DNA of 64,000 bases from Aplidium turbinatum (Eukaryota; Chordata; Ascidiacea; Aplousobranchia; Polyclinidae), in assembly GCA_918807975.1 (NCBI GenBank), contig OU964930.1:18470372-18534371 (forward strand), given 5' to 3'. This document shows, one piece after another, positions 41,705 to 52,681 of the stretch. The position numbers and the translations under genes were made by a program. The notes under the pieces were generated by a model, which worked only from the letters and a program-made list of their open reading frames with translations, ran no database searches and was not told the origin of the DNA. The first letter of the stretch is position 1. The number at the start of each line of letters is the position of its first letter.

Positions 41705-44570
41705 CTCGGTCTAACAGTTTGCTGTGATCGATGAATACTGCCTCCACCAAATATGCTGTAGCTTTCTCATTTCTGCTCGGATTTTAACAATTTTACTATC
41801 GTTGGATGGAATTATGCTTCATCTACCCGAATGGATTAATTGCCAGTCTAAAGTTTAAGTTAACGCTACATACATATAATGCCTACTTTGGATTGGCAAT
41901 TAATCCATTCGGGTAGATGAAGCATAATACCATCCAACGATAGTAAAATTGTTAGAATCCGAGCAGAAATGAGAAAGCTACAGCATATTTGGTGGAGGCA
42001 GTATTCATCGATCACAGCAAACTGTGGGCGGCTCATACTGAACCACGATCGAATCGCCTTGAAAAATGCATTGGAAAAAAGCTTCGTTGGGCGGTTACGT
42101 TTGAACAACGATTTTTCGTTTTGTAGATAACATATAAACGTGAAAGTTGTTAGGTTAATAAAGCAAGACACACTCTTTTAATTTGTGATGGTTTGGTATT
42201 TTTATTGTAACAATTGAATTGCTGAGAATTGGTACAAAATAGTAAAGTTTAAGTTAGCGCTAGGTCAATATAATGCATACTTTAAACTTGCAACCAATTT
42301 AATCGGATAGATGCAGTATCGTGCTTTCCAACGATGGTAAAACTGTTAAAGTCCGAGCAGAAATGAGAAAGCTACAACACATTTGGTGGAGGCAGTATTC
42401 ATCGATCACTGCAAACTGTGGGCGGCTTGTAGGCTACTGAATCACGATCGAATCGCCTTGAAAAATGCATTGGAAAAAAGCTTCGTCGAGCGGTTACGTT
42501 TGAACAACGATTGCTCGTTTTGTTGATTAGATATAAATGTGAAAGTTAACATATGAATAAACCAAGACATACTCTTTTAATTTGTGTTGATTTGGTATTT
42601 TTATTGTAAAAATTGAATTGCTAAGAATTGGTACAAAATAGTAAAGTTTAAGTTAGCGCTACATAAATGTAATGCTTACTTTGGACTGGCAATTAATGCA
42701 CTCGGGTAGATGAGGCATCATGCTTTCCAACGATAGGAATATTGTTAAAATCCGAGCAGAAATGAGAAAGCTACAGCATACTTGGTGGAGGCAGTATGCA
42801 CCGATCACATGAAACTGTGGGCGGCTTACAATGAACACTCGAAATTGATCGCTTAGTGTTTGCATTGTTTTGGTAAAAAGCTTCGTCGAGCGGTTACGTT
42901 TGAACAACGATTTCTCGTTTTTTAGATAACATATAAACGTGAAAGTTGTTAGGTGAATAAAGCAAGACATACTCTTTTAATTTGTGTTAATTTGGTATTT
43001 TTATTGTAAAAAATGAATTGCTGAGAATTGGTACAAAATAGTAAAGTTTAAGTTAGCGCTAGGTCAATATAATGCATACTTTAAACTTGCAACCAATTTA
43101 ATCGGATAGATGCAGTATCGTGCTTTCCAACGATAGGAAAATTGTTAAAATCCGAGCAGAAATGAGAAAGCTACAGCATATTTGGTGGAGGCAGTATTCA
43201 TCGATCACATGAAACTGTGGGCGGCTTATACTGAACCACGATCGAATCGCCTTGAAAAATGCATTGGAAAAAAGCTTCGTCGAGCGGTTACGTTTGAACA
43301 ACGATTGCTCGTTTTGTGTATTAGATATAAATGTGAAAGTTAACATATGAATAAACCAAGACATACTCTTTTAATTTGTGTTGGTTTGGTATTTTTATTG
43401 TAAAAAATGAATTGCTGAGAATTGGTCAAAATAGTAAAGTTTAAGTTAGCGCTACATAAATGTAATGCCTACTTTAGATTGGCAATTAATCCATTCGAGT
43501 AGATGAAGCATAATGCCATCCAACGATAGTAAAATTGTTAGAATCCGAGCAGAAATGAGAAAGCTACAGCATATTTGGTGGAGGCAGTATTCATCGATCA
43601 CAGCAAACTGTGGGCGGCTTATACTGAACCACGATCGAATCGCCTTGAAAAATGCATTGGAAAAAAGCTTCGTCGAGCGGTTACGTTTGAACAACGATTT
43701 CTCGTTTTGTAGATAACATATAAACGTGAAAGTTGTTAGGTTAATAAAACAAGACATACTCTTTTAATTTGTGTTGGTTTGGTATTTTTATTGTAAAAAT
43801 TGAATTGCTGAGAATTGGTACAAAATAGTAAAGTTTAAGTTAGCGCTACATAATTATAGTGCCTACTTTAGATGGGCAATTAATCCATTCGGGTAGATGA
43901 AGCATAATGCCATCCAACGATAGTAAAATTGTTAAAATCCGAGCAGAAATGAGAAAGCTACAGCATATTTGGTGGAGGCACTATTCATCGATCGCGTCAA
44001 ACTGTGGGCGGCTTGTAATGAACACTCGAAACTGATCGCTTAGTGTTTGCATTGTTTTGGTAAAAAGCTTCGTCGAGCGGTTACGTTTGAACAACGATTT
44101 CTCGTTTTGTGGATTAGATATGAATGTGACAGATAACATATGAATAAACCAAGACATACTCTTTTAATTTGTGTTGGTTTGGTATTTTTATTGTAAAAAA
44201 TGAATTGCTGAGAATTGGTACAAAATAGTAAAGTTTAAGTTAGCGCTACATAAATGTAATGCCTACTTTAGACTGGCAATTAATCCATTCGAGTAGATGA
44301 AGCATAATGCCATCCAACGATAGTAAAATTGTTAGAATCCAAGCAGAAATGAGAAAGCTACAGCGTATTTGGTGGAGGCAGTATTCATCGATCACAGCAA
44401 ACTGTGGGCGGCTTATACTGAACCACGATTGCTCGTTTTGTAGATAACATATAAACGTGAAAGTTGTTACGTTAATAAAGCAAGTATTTTTATTGTAAAA
44501 ATTCAATTGCTGAGAATTGGTACAAAATAGTAACAGTTTAAGTTAGCGCTAGATCAATAATAATGCCTAC
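41705..44570 (-). repeat. 393-bp tandem array, right arm (about 7 units)
   Basis: Inverse of the left array, with more units (landmarks CTACAGCATATTTGGTGGAG at roughly 41980, 42770, 43170, 43565, 43960 and variants between). Most units are about 393 bp. The first 150 bp (41705-41855) are in the opposite orientation to the rest. Some units contain a variant segment with AACACTCGAAATTGATCGC. Confidence 0.88.
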
Positions 44571-45381
44571 AAATATTTAAAAATCAATAGGCTTTCCGCT
44601 TTTACTTCTATTCCGCGTTTTTGCACCCTTCCTACAAGTAGTTGCGTTTATTTGCATGACGTCACATATTTTTGTGACGTCACTAACCAAGGCGGCCGAT
44701 CCTAAACCAGCACCCAGAATTCCTTATCTAGCAACGCTATTATTTGGCTATATTTACACTATATAGTGTAAAATAAGGTCTAAAACAACTAGGCTACTCA
44801 GTTTATAAACGGTACCGCTTATTGAAACGTTTGAAATAAGTAAGCAAAGTACTGTACTTGACACCGCAACTAGAATCTGAATAACATCTTGACTATGAAT
44901 ATGATCACATGGTTACCCTACGTTCAAAGTCAAAAGTCAGGACGCATTCCAAAATCAAACCGAAAACAGCGGAAAATGCTAGTAGCATGCTATTATAAGT
45001 ACGCTAGTTTTGTGCATATCTGTTCGATTCGGAAGACAACAGTTTAAATACTCTTATTTATTCTTTTATTGATAGTATTTTATGTCAAATTTTCAAAATT
45101 TATAATTTCCACATTTTGGCAACATCTCCACACAAAATTCCCATATTACCACTAAATTACCACAAACTTTTCATTACCACATTTTTACCACAAGTATGAT
45201 GAAAATTCCACAATTGTGGTAATTACCACCAAAGTGGAAGCGCTGATTGTGATTGTTTTCCAGTTATGCTTCATTGGTTTCGTGAGCATTGCCGTTAACC
45301 GTTCCAGCTGCCAACCAATGAAGCGTGACATTATAAATAGCACTTCATTGCGCTAAATCTCATGCATTGGCCAATTATGTG

Positions 45382-46302
45382 CGGGATTGGAAGTCGTTAG
45401 TCAAAAAGCAATGATTATTTCACTATTCGATAGTTCCCAAAAAAGCAATGACTTTCTGCTATCGATACTTAAAAAAGCAATGAATAGCAACTACTAAAAA
45501 TATTGTAGTTTATTGTATTTGCGTATTTAACAACCAGTGATGCCAGGTTGTTTTTTGAAAACAAGCAAGTGAATCTAAAAAACAAGCCCAAAACAGGCAA
45601 ATCAACACAAAAACAAGCCCAATAATTTGCAACCAATACCAATAAGCATAAAGCACGCAATTTAGCGGTTCAAATTTTCAATGCAACCATTGCAGTCCAT
45701 GCATCACGTTTTTTTCAATAATGGAATTTGTTTACGCCATTCCATGCAATAATTAGCCTATTTTGAAAAGGGATACATCCAATGTTGACTACAATAAAAA
45801 CCTCGCAATTTCAGTGTCAAAAACAAGTTTAAAAAATTTTGACTGGTCAAACAACAAGCCCAAAAACAAGGAACCCGCAAACTCAAAAAAATACGCAAAC
45901 TCGTAAAAAAACAAGCCCAAACTTGTGAGAAAACCACAAGGCTGACAACACTGTTAACGACTCTCACTGGCATGGTGTTTCTGAACTGTGTTGCCGCAAA
46001 ATTTTCCTTAATCCTTGAAAGTTAGAAAATCGGAAGAGACTAGTTCGGATAGTAATCCAAAAACTAAACCTCGTAAATTTGTTTTGACGACGAAGTAAAT
46101 GAACAACAAAAAATGATTCTGCAGTTCTCATAAATATCGATTAGTGAAAAACGAATAATGATTTTGTTGTTTGCATAAACAAGCAAGGAATAACGCGCAT
46201 TCGATATTTATTTTTAAAAGGAATGGGTATAAGCATTCGATATTCAGAAAGCAACGAATAACGTTATTGAATAGTGACAACTAGTCGTTACTTCCAACCC
46301 TG
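45382..46302. mobile_element. hAT-like element (CGGGATTGGAAGT ends)
   Basis: The inverted ends CGGGATTGGAAGT and ACTTCCAACCCTG, with ATTATGTG and GATATGTG outside (6 of 8), bound about 920 bp. AGCAATGA and ATTCGATA words repeat near both ends. Holds a 419-bp MITE. No transposase. Confidence 0.65.
45535..45953. mobile_element. Nested MITE (CAGTGATGCCAGGTTGT ends)
   Basis: It is flanked by TTAACAAC (45527-45534) and TTAACGAC (45954-45961), 7 of 8. ACAAGCCCAAA words recur through it. Ends CAGTG...CACTG; no coding sequence. Confidence 0.78.
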
Positions 46303-47114
46303 GATATGTGGTATGTAGGCTACACTGTACAGGAGCAGGATAGGTCAAAATGTGAACCCAACTGACCTTTGCACCTGCACTATGGAGCTGGAGCGCTCAT
46401 GTGACACCAAGTGGAGTTCAAAATCAGGGTCAGTGCATAAGATATTGCAGTTGCTTGATCTATCTCTGGCTGGCTTTTCTGAAACCAGTGGACAAGCGAA
46501 AATAGAAGCAGAGCAGCTCCTGCAGCAGATGCAAACGAAAAAGTTCGTTTTCATGCTTTTGACTTTTTGCAGACTGTTTGAAAACAGCGATTTTGCCACC
46601 AAGGGCCTGCAGAGCTCAACACTTTGTGTGACAGACTGTAGGCCTATAGATTATATCACTGATTGAATCACTGAAAGCTTAGCTACATAATTATGGAACT
46701 TTCCACGAGGATTAACTTTGGTGAAGTGCTCAAACTGACAGAACAACTGATGGTAAAACATGAGATAACTAACTGGGACGTGGTTGTGTAGCGGACGCTG
46801 CTAGTCAGTATTCGCGCTCATATGCAGCCGTCAGCAAGACGGCGACATTCCTGGGCATAATTGGCGAGGAATGACCAGAACACAAAGTCGTCTTCACTGC
46901 TGCCTTGTTTCTTGACTTAATCTTCAACTGAGCAGTGCTTGCTGATTGCAAGTAGAGTTTTTCACAGCTGCATTGTTTATTGACTTAATCTTTTTACTTG
47001 ACTACAAATAGAATCCAATAACACCAAAATGAAAGCACCCAAACGACTAACAATTTCACCACCACTTAACTTAACTGCAGAAATTAACTGAGAGTCTGTG
47101 TGTATGTGTGGAAC

Positions 47115-48534
47115 CAGAGTTGCCAGATTTTGAAAAAAAAAGTAGCCAAAAAAGTAGCAAATTTGCTCCCAAAGTAGCCCAATTTATAGCAGGGGGCGCG
47201 GGAACTATGTTTTCCAACTTCTGGGGGGCTTCGCTCCCCAGACCCCCGTGAGGCGTTTTATCACTGACACAGCCACAATCTTTTGGATGTCTCTATTAGG
47301 TATACTTCATGACAGAAACTGCTTAGCCTCAGTTTTGTCATGTGCATGGGTCCCACTCGGCATAAAATCATAAAAAATCATAAAATTTATCATTTTTAAA
47401 AAAAAACATAAAATAGTCATAAAATTTTACCTTAGTCATAAAAAATCATAAAAATTGCAGCTCATTTGATTGTTCGTCTGACACATTTGATGGTTGAACA
47501 CATTTGATTGAAAACGTTTGGAATTTTTAGTTATTTTTCCTGTGTATCATGATAAACGCCATGTTGTTGCTTGGTTTCGTTTGTTTATGGTATATTAGTT
47601 AATAATCAAAATTGCTTGAAATCCCTCCCTTAAGTCGCTGGTATCTTGTCAGTAGTGTGGATTGCTTCCAAACTTTTTTAGCGAATGTAACTTCAGTTAA
47701 GCAATATAATGTGGCCGGTGCAAAAGCATAAAAACAGCATAAAATAAGCAAAAAGATCATAAAAAAGCATAAAAAAAGCCAATTTTTCTCATAAAATCGT
47801 AACAAAAATTAAGATTTGTGGAGTGGAACACCTGCATGTGTTGGGTTTTTTTTTCACTGAAGGACAAGGTGTACAATCATCATTACACAAATTCAACAAA
47901 CATACATATTACTTATTACTACATTGATTAGTAAACTATGTAAAAACTGCATGCCAGTCAGTGGAAGAACCTGAAAAAAAATGTTAATTAATAACATACA
48001 AGCCGTCAAATACTCTTGAATGTACAGCTAAAAAACACACATATGAAAAATCAGCTTAACAAACCCAGTGAAATTGCACAAATTACTCTGCTAAATAGCA
48101 ACAGAGTTACCGGTACAGTAAGGCACGTTCACATCAGGCTCTATCGGGTACAGTATTAGATTCTCACTACTTTTTCAGCACACTACTTTTCAAGCACTTC
48201 TGCGTTCTGACTTCTACAGTAAGACATAGAACGGAGTAATGTAACGCTAGAATAGACTAGAAACTCACTCAACCATGTCCCTTGCTACGTCTTGGAAACA
48301 TGAGAATGCGCTGTAAAATTTGTAAGCTACAAATAAACTGTCAGTAGACTGCAAGCGAAACTTACTTTAGTAAGAAATTTCCAATGTAAAAAAGTCGCAA
48401 TCTTGTTATATTGTCGCCAATCTAAATTTAAAAGTAGCCCAAAAAGTCGCAAGTCGCCAAGCTCAATTTTTTGTCGCAAATCACATATGGAAAGTAGCCC
48501 AATTTGCGATAAGTAGCCCAATCTGGCAACACAG
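47115..48534. mobile_element. hAT element (CAGAGTTGCCAGATT ends) inside the solo LTR
   Basis: Perfect 8-bp duplications TGTGGAAC (47107-47114 and 48535-48542) flank ends CAGAGTTGCCAGATT and AATCTGGCAACACAG. AAAGTAGCCCAA words recur near both ends. A smaller element (47347-47834) sits inside. No transposase seen. Confidence 0.85.
47347..47834. mobile_element. Innermost MITE with CATAAAAT-rich ends
   Basis: The inverted GGGTCCCACTC and GAGTGGAACACC, with CATGTGCA and CATGTGTT outside (6 of 8), bound 488 bp. CATAAAA words crowd both ends. It is the fourth level of nesting here. Confidence 0.68.
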
Positions 48535-48842
48535 TGTGGAACCATGGTTTTGGTTTACGTTTCTTAAAAGAAGGGTTGGGATTGTTGATTGGGAAGGCGC
48601 AGCCGCAAGCATTGCCAGCTCTACACACGACCATATAACGAAACACAACGGCAGATCAACGTGTCGATGACGTACAATAGGAATGCGGTTTAGGCATCTT
48701 ACAAAAATTGATTGCTAGATTGAAGTCCGAGAACAGCAGCTCGCGGTATGTGTTAAATGCTAGAATATTCTAGAATCCGACGACGCCAGTGAAGCGAAGC
48801 GCGTGACGTCAGAGAAAAAACTCTCAGGCGCTACAGTTGCTT

Positions 48843-48884
48843 CTAGCATGGATCACTGAATCATCTAATTCCGTGATCCATGCT
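48843..48884. repeat. Small hairpin insertion
   Basis: AGCATGGATCAC and its inverse GTGATCCATGCT flank a 17-nt loop. The related hAT copy (near 6788) lacks these roughly 42 bases: GCTTCTCGTGAACG there, interrupted here, with GCTTC on both sides. Confidence 0.75.
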
Positions 48885-49779
48885 TCAAGTGAACGCAAGC
48901 TGCTTTCAAAGTTTCACAAGCCTGTTGTCACCACAACGCTGGGAAAATCGTCGGCTGTCAAGAGCAATGAGGATTTAAGGGCGCTGTGGAACTGTATTCT
49001 TGACAGGCAGACAACGGAGTTAAACTGCCGCTTTATGGACGACACGTATGGATTAATGAGAGCAGCGGCCTCTATCGCACCTGGATCTGCCACTTTTCGC
49101 GAAAAAACATTCTAAATGGTCCGTGTGCACTGTATGACATTGAGATCGCAGATGCTGAACATGCTGTATTCATTCAACACATCAGACGGAAAATGGATCG
49201 GGAAAGCTTTCCTACATTAATGGAAGTAAGCCTACTGGACAGCTACCCTAATGACACTTTCCCAAACATGAACAAAGTTTTAAGGACCATCCTCTGCCTT
49301 CCTCGTCCTTAGGAATTGTAGATCATAGGGATGCGAAACTTCATCCGCTTGGCTTATCCGCGACACTAGAAGAGTTACGTTTTTTTGTAATTTACAAAAT
49401 ATTTTACTTTTTATGGGTTACATAAGAAGAGTGAAGTTGGTTTTAAAGTAATTTAAGGTTTTTAGTTGAAAGCAAGCCAGCAGTAAAGTGTAAAAAAAAA
49501 TGTCAAATTGGCAATTGACCCTTCTAATGTTGAAGGAACAACGGAGTTGCGCGTCCCGTACTCGTCCTGCAGCGTTGAGAGATTTTTCTCCGCAACAAAC
49601 AGGATCCATACGCGCTTGAGATCATCCATGCTGACTGCACGCCTTAGCAACTTGACACCTTTGTCTTTTGAAAGACAACTCATTGACAGTTTGGATTATG
49701 ATGACATAAGCAACTTTTTTAACTCGAATTAGGGTTCTTACAAGATTTGTTGTGTTAAAGTGGCTAACATAAGCACAGG

Positions 49780-50099
49780 CAGGGCCTGATTAAGGCTCAC
49801 GGGGGCCCGAGGCACAGCTAAGTTTAGGGGCCCCTATTGGCAATTGCTTTTGATGCAGAGCAGCAGTGCTTAACTTTTGCCTAGCATAGCCAGTAACTTC
49901 GCCAAAGCGCGACGATTCGGATCATTATTCTGCTTAGCAATTGTTACACAACTTGAAATCGTTTCTCAAAAATAACAACTGTGCACACACTGGCACAATA
50001 ACATCCACTACCTACGCCTACGGTACTAATGTAAAAAAATGGGGGCCCCCAAAGCCAGGGGGCCTGAGGCCTGTGTGCCTTATAGTTAATCGGGCCCTG
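49780..50099. mobile_element. MITE of the CAGGGCC(G/T)GATTAAGG hAT group
   Basis: Perfect 8-bp duplications AGCACAGG (49772-49779 and 50100-50107) flank ends CAGGGCCTGATTAAGG and TTAATCGGGCCCTG. GGGGCCC words lie near both ends. It is related to the ends of 55480-57206 and 57531-59148. Confidence 0.88.
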
Positions 50100-50308
50100 A
50101 GCACAGGGGTAAGCTACATTGCTAGAATCATAAGACGAATGCCATTTTCTTTCGTTGATTGTCAAATTTTGTTCAGGCTTACCAGTGTTAAACACCAATG
50201 GCAATGTGTGGCAAAACATTTTGTGTCGACTGAAAATTTTTGTTTAGATTTTGCTTCATTTCGAATTAAGCTTTTGATAAAAAATATTTTTTTTGTTTTA
50301 ACCAAACC

Positions 50309-50640
50309 GCCCGGAGCACTAGACTTAAGATCAAGCGGCGCTGGTTCTGCTCTCGGGGTATTCGCTTGAGCAACGCATTTCAGGACTACTCTCCATTTAG
50401 AGGCACTTAGTGGATGAAATAATTCCCCGGCAACAAAAATCTTACAATCGAGAAAACTATACTCTGTCAACCTCGGTAATCGGCCCAGCGTTAAAAGCCT
50501 CTACAAGTATGCGAATCAGGAATAACCTTTCAAAGCTTTGTCAGTCCGTGGATAAAGATTCAAAACCAAACCAAGACTAGACCTAAAATTTGTTTAGAAC
50601 CAAACCAAATGGATCAAATCAACCAAATCAATAAAACCTT
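50309..50640 (+). repeat. tRNA-derived SINE, degraded copy
   Basis: TAAGATCAAGCGGCGCTGGT, CTCTCGGGGTATTCGCTTGA, GTCAACCTCGGTAATCG and GGATAAAGATTCAAAACC follow the body of the SINE at 39807-40119. The box A part is degraded. Confidence 0.75.
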
Positions 50641-50853
50641 TAACCTCGACAAGGTTTAACAATCAACATCCGTGCTCGAAGCCTAGGAGACTCCGCTTTG
50701 TGTATAGAAGCTCCGGTAACACTAAGTTTTTGTATGCTGGCCCGCCGTAGCATTATTGGTGAAGGCCCACCAAGATATTTCCTATAGGCCCACCCATAAA
50801 TTACGTTCTGAATCCGCCCTGGTTGTGAAGCTGAAGAACACACTTTCAAAAAA

Positions 50854-50945
50854 GTGTTAGCTCAATGGTTACGCGCCCGGCTTAAGACCACGCGGCGCAA
50901 GTTCGACTCTCGGGATGTGCGCTTGAGCAACGCGTTTCAACCAAT
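50854..50945 (+). repeat. SINE tRNA-like head only
   Basis: TTAGCTCAATGGTTACGCG (box A) and AAGTTCGACTCTCGG (box B) are followed by GTGCGCTTGAGCAACGCG, after which similarity to the SINE stops. Confidence 0.7.
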
Positions 50946-51004
50946 CAGAAGTGAGAGGTAGAACAAAGAAAAAACGCAAACAGTTCTGATAAAAAGGGAA
51001 CGTT

Positions 51005-51085
51005 CCGCCGTAGCCAGCGTGGCATTGAGAGTTAGGGCTTGGGAATACATTTCGATGACGTGGGTTCAATTCCCACTCATATCAC
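51005..51085 (+). repeat. tRNA-like sequence, probable second SINE head
   Basis: GTGGGTTCAATTCCCAC forms a good T arm (51060-51076), preceded at the right distance by TAGCCAGCGTGGCATTGAG, a poor box A. No acceptor-stem partner is found for the 3' side, so a working tRNA is unlikely. Confidence 0.35.
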
Positions 51086-51099
51086 AACTCTTTTTCTTC

Positions 51100-51985
51100 T
51101 GCAGTTCAAAACAAAATTCAAAGCGCGGATCAACTCTCTGACTGAGTGCTAGAAAGGGTCACAGTTGGACGGTAGCCATTTAACCATGTTCTGACTGGTT
51201 GACGGTGTCATTGGGTCTTACTGATAATTGACATGTAAAGGGACTACCTTCCGATAGAAGCTTTTGCTTTTAGTTGAGAACCAAGCTAATATTGAACCGA
51301 CCACTGAGATTGAAGGAAAAACTAATTTGCAATTAACCAGTTAACCGAACAAAAGACCTGTCTTGGACATAGAGATGACTATAGTTAGGTAAATTGACCA
51401 TAATTGCCAACTTACATGTATCCTACATCGAAGGTAGAAATTCTGCCAAGACAGAAAAAATGCGGCGAGTTAAGCAAATTGACGAATTACACGATTTCTA
51501 CTGTATCGAGAGCAGAGAGCAGAATTGGTATCCAGCTAAATCAGAAACCAGAGTTCACATAAAACAACATGGTTTAAAAGTTTATTCGTTTCAATTGCAA
51601 GTTTTAAAAAATAAGTGCGCTACAATGTAAAGCACATTATGGTTATTTATGATCCGCATATTAGCGAAAAAATGTAGGCTATAGCCTAAGACAGGGCATA
51701 AGCATACAGTGTGATGTATACAAGATCGATGGAAAAGGCACCTGGTAAATTTTAATCAAAATTAGATAAACAATAGCAGCCTAAATAAAAAACACTTCTA
51801 GCAAGTTAAACTTCAGGATTCAAATTAGAGGATACTTTCTGGGCATAGCTTAATGGTGCAGGATTGGTGACATCAGCAGAACTTACTTGCTGTCTTTGCA
51901 GACTTAAGCCTTGTTTCTTCTTTAGTTGAGGTTACTGGATAAACATGTGGCAGTGTTTGGCATACACTTTGTTCACTGACACTGA
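51100..51985. other. No recognised gene
   Basis: A 78-codon plus-strand frame (51394-51630) contains MRRVKQIDELHDFYCIESRE and EQNWYPAKSETRVHIKQHG, which reads like real protein, but I recognise no family and it stands alone. The rest looks like plain intergenic sequence. Confidence 0.4.
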
Positions 51986-51995
51986 ATTATTTACA

Positions 51996-52288
51996 TTGAT
52001 TGAATCTTTATCCTCAGACTGGGAAAGCTTCTTGCGGAGCTTAATCCTGGCGGTTTCACATACTTGTAGAGACTTTGAATCACAGACGATTGACAGAGTG
52101 AAGTTTCTGATTGTTGAAGTCTTGTTGCCGGAGTAGCCTATTATTCCATCATTAGATGCCGCTGAATGGAGAGCAGTCTTTAGAATGCGTTGCTCAAGCT
52201 CAAGCACACACTCCGTGAGTCGAACCAGCGCTGCTTGATCTTGAAGCTTCTTCGTTCCAGAAGTCACGCATTAACCAACTGAGCTAGT
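51996..52288 (-). repeat. tRNA-derived SINE, copy near AKR exon
   Basis: Head at the right (TAGCTCAGTTGG and GGTTCGACTCACGG on the minus strand), tail at the left with TTGATTGAATC in inverse. A TAGCCTA word at 52124-52130 interrupts the body relative to the 39807-40119 copy. Confidence 0.82.
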
Positions 52289-52447
52289 AGTTTAGTATTT
52301 GAAATAAAACAGACTCTGATGAAACTATCAATATTTAAATATGCCTAATTGCCAAACTGTTCACAACAATCATAAAATTTCTAAGTATTTTGTGTCATGA
52401 GAACTATTTCTAAGCTGGATATACAAATTTTAATGACAAATTCTTAC

Positions 52448-52516
52448 CTTCCACATTCCAATGCCAACAAGTGGCATGTTAAATCCAGAATTAAGCTTTA
52501 ATGAATGCTCAGTCAT
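52448..52516 (-). CDS. Aldo-keto reductase first exon (gene C)
   Basis: A 69-bp exon codes for 23 residues, MTEHSLKLNSGFNMPLVGIG and MWK, then a GTAAGA donor. Length, phase and text match exon 1 of gene B (also 69 bp, phase 0; GLGTWQ there, GIGMWK here), so it codes for the start of the AKR barrel. On the minus strand the next AKR exon to the left is not found before gene B's own exon 1 (34803), 17.6 kb away. It may be a relic of a gene whose body is lost, or an alternative first exon that could splice in frame to gene B exon 2 (33332). No later exon of gene C is visible. Confidence 0.72.
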
Positions 52517-52681
52517 TTTTAACACAGTGGAAAACCAGATTATATGCTAGACTGTGAATTCAAGCGAAATAAACTACAGCTCAGAATAAGCGTTGGTAAC
52601 TTGATATTAGACTAAAATGGTGGATATCACATGAAAAACTCACAGGCGACCTTGGCTGGAGTAGAGCATGTACTTCTAGAC

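Larger units (their letters stand above)
35412..44714. mobile_element. 9.3-kb palindromic DNA transposon with long array-bearing arms
   Basis: Perfect 8-bp duplications CAGAATTC (35404-35411 and 44715-44722) flank inverted ends GGTGCTGGTTTAG. The first 165 bp or so of each end are inverse copies with a few changes. Inward, both arms hold a 393-bp array, then a 150-bp array, then about 650 bp of unique sequence, mirrored up to about 38652 and 39741. The loop between them carries the coding piece. The left arm is 3.24 kb; the right is 4.97 kb, with extra array units and a SINE. The class is unknown: GG ends with an 8-bp duplication recall Merlin or other 8-bp families. No transposase is seen. 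Confidence 0.9.
35094..45245. mobile_element. hAT-like MITE interrupted by a 9.3-kb palindromic element
   Basis: The inverted ends CAGTGCTTCCACTTT and AAAGTGGAAGCGCTG are flanked by perfect 8-bp duplications ATTGTGAT (35086-35093 and 45246-45253). Subterminal ATTACCACA-type words repeat at both ends. Removing the inner element leaves about 840 bp with no coding sequence. It sits about 280 bp upstream of gene B's start codon. Confidence 0.88.
46787..48835. mobile_element. Solo LTR fossil, invaded by a hAT
   Basis: It starts TGTAGCG and ends CGCTACA with a 4-bp duplication GTTG on each side; the related hAT copy shows the empty site near 6783. Without the nested hAT (47115-48534) it is about 620 bp and has no coding part, so a solo LTR is the likely reading. 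The family is not determined. Confidence 0.65.
46340..50820 (+). mobile_element. hAT element, second copy of 6542-7970, 5'-truncated and multiply invaded
   Basis: A transposase piece at 46352-46666 reads SCDTKWSSKSGSVHKILQLL and EAEQLLQQMQTKKFVFML (ZMYM1/DUF4371 type). Later pieces at 46679-46786, 48886-49115 and 49510-49730 (SCSVERFFSATNRIHTRL) match the 6542-7970 copy. The right end ATCCGCCCTG closes at 50820; the left terminal repeat is absent. Insertions: a solo LTR fossil with its own load (46787-48835), a hairpin (48843-48884), a MITE (49780-50099) and a SINE (about 50309-50640). Confidence 0.82.

Noticed and set aside
46787-48835. A complete LTR retroelement
   Set aside because: After removing the nested hAT only about 620 bp without coding sequence remain, so a solo LTR fits better.
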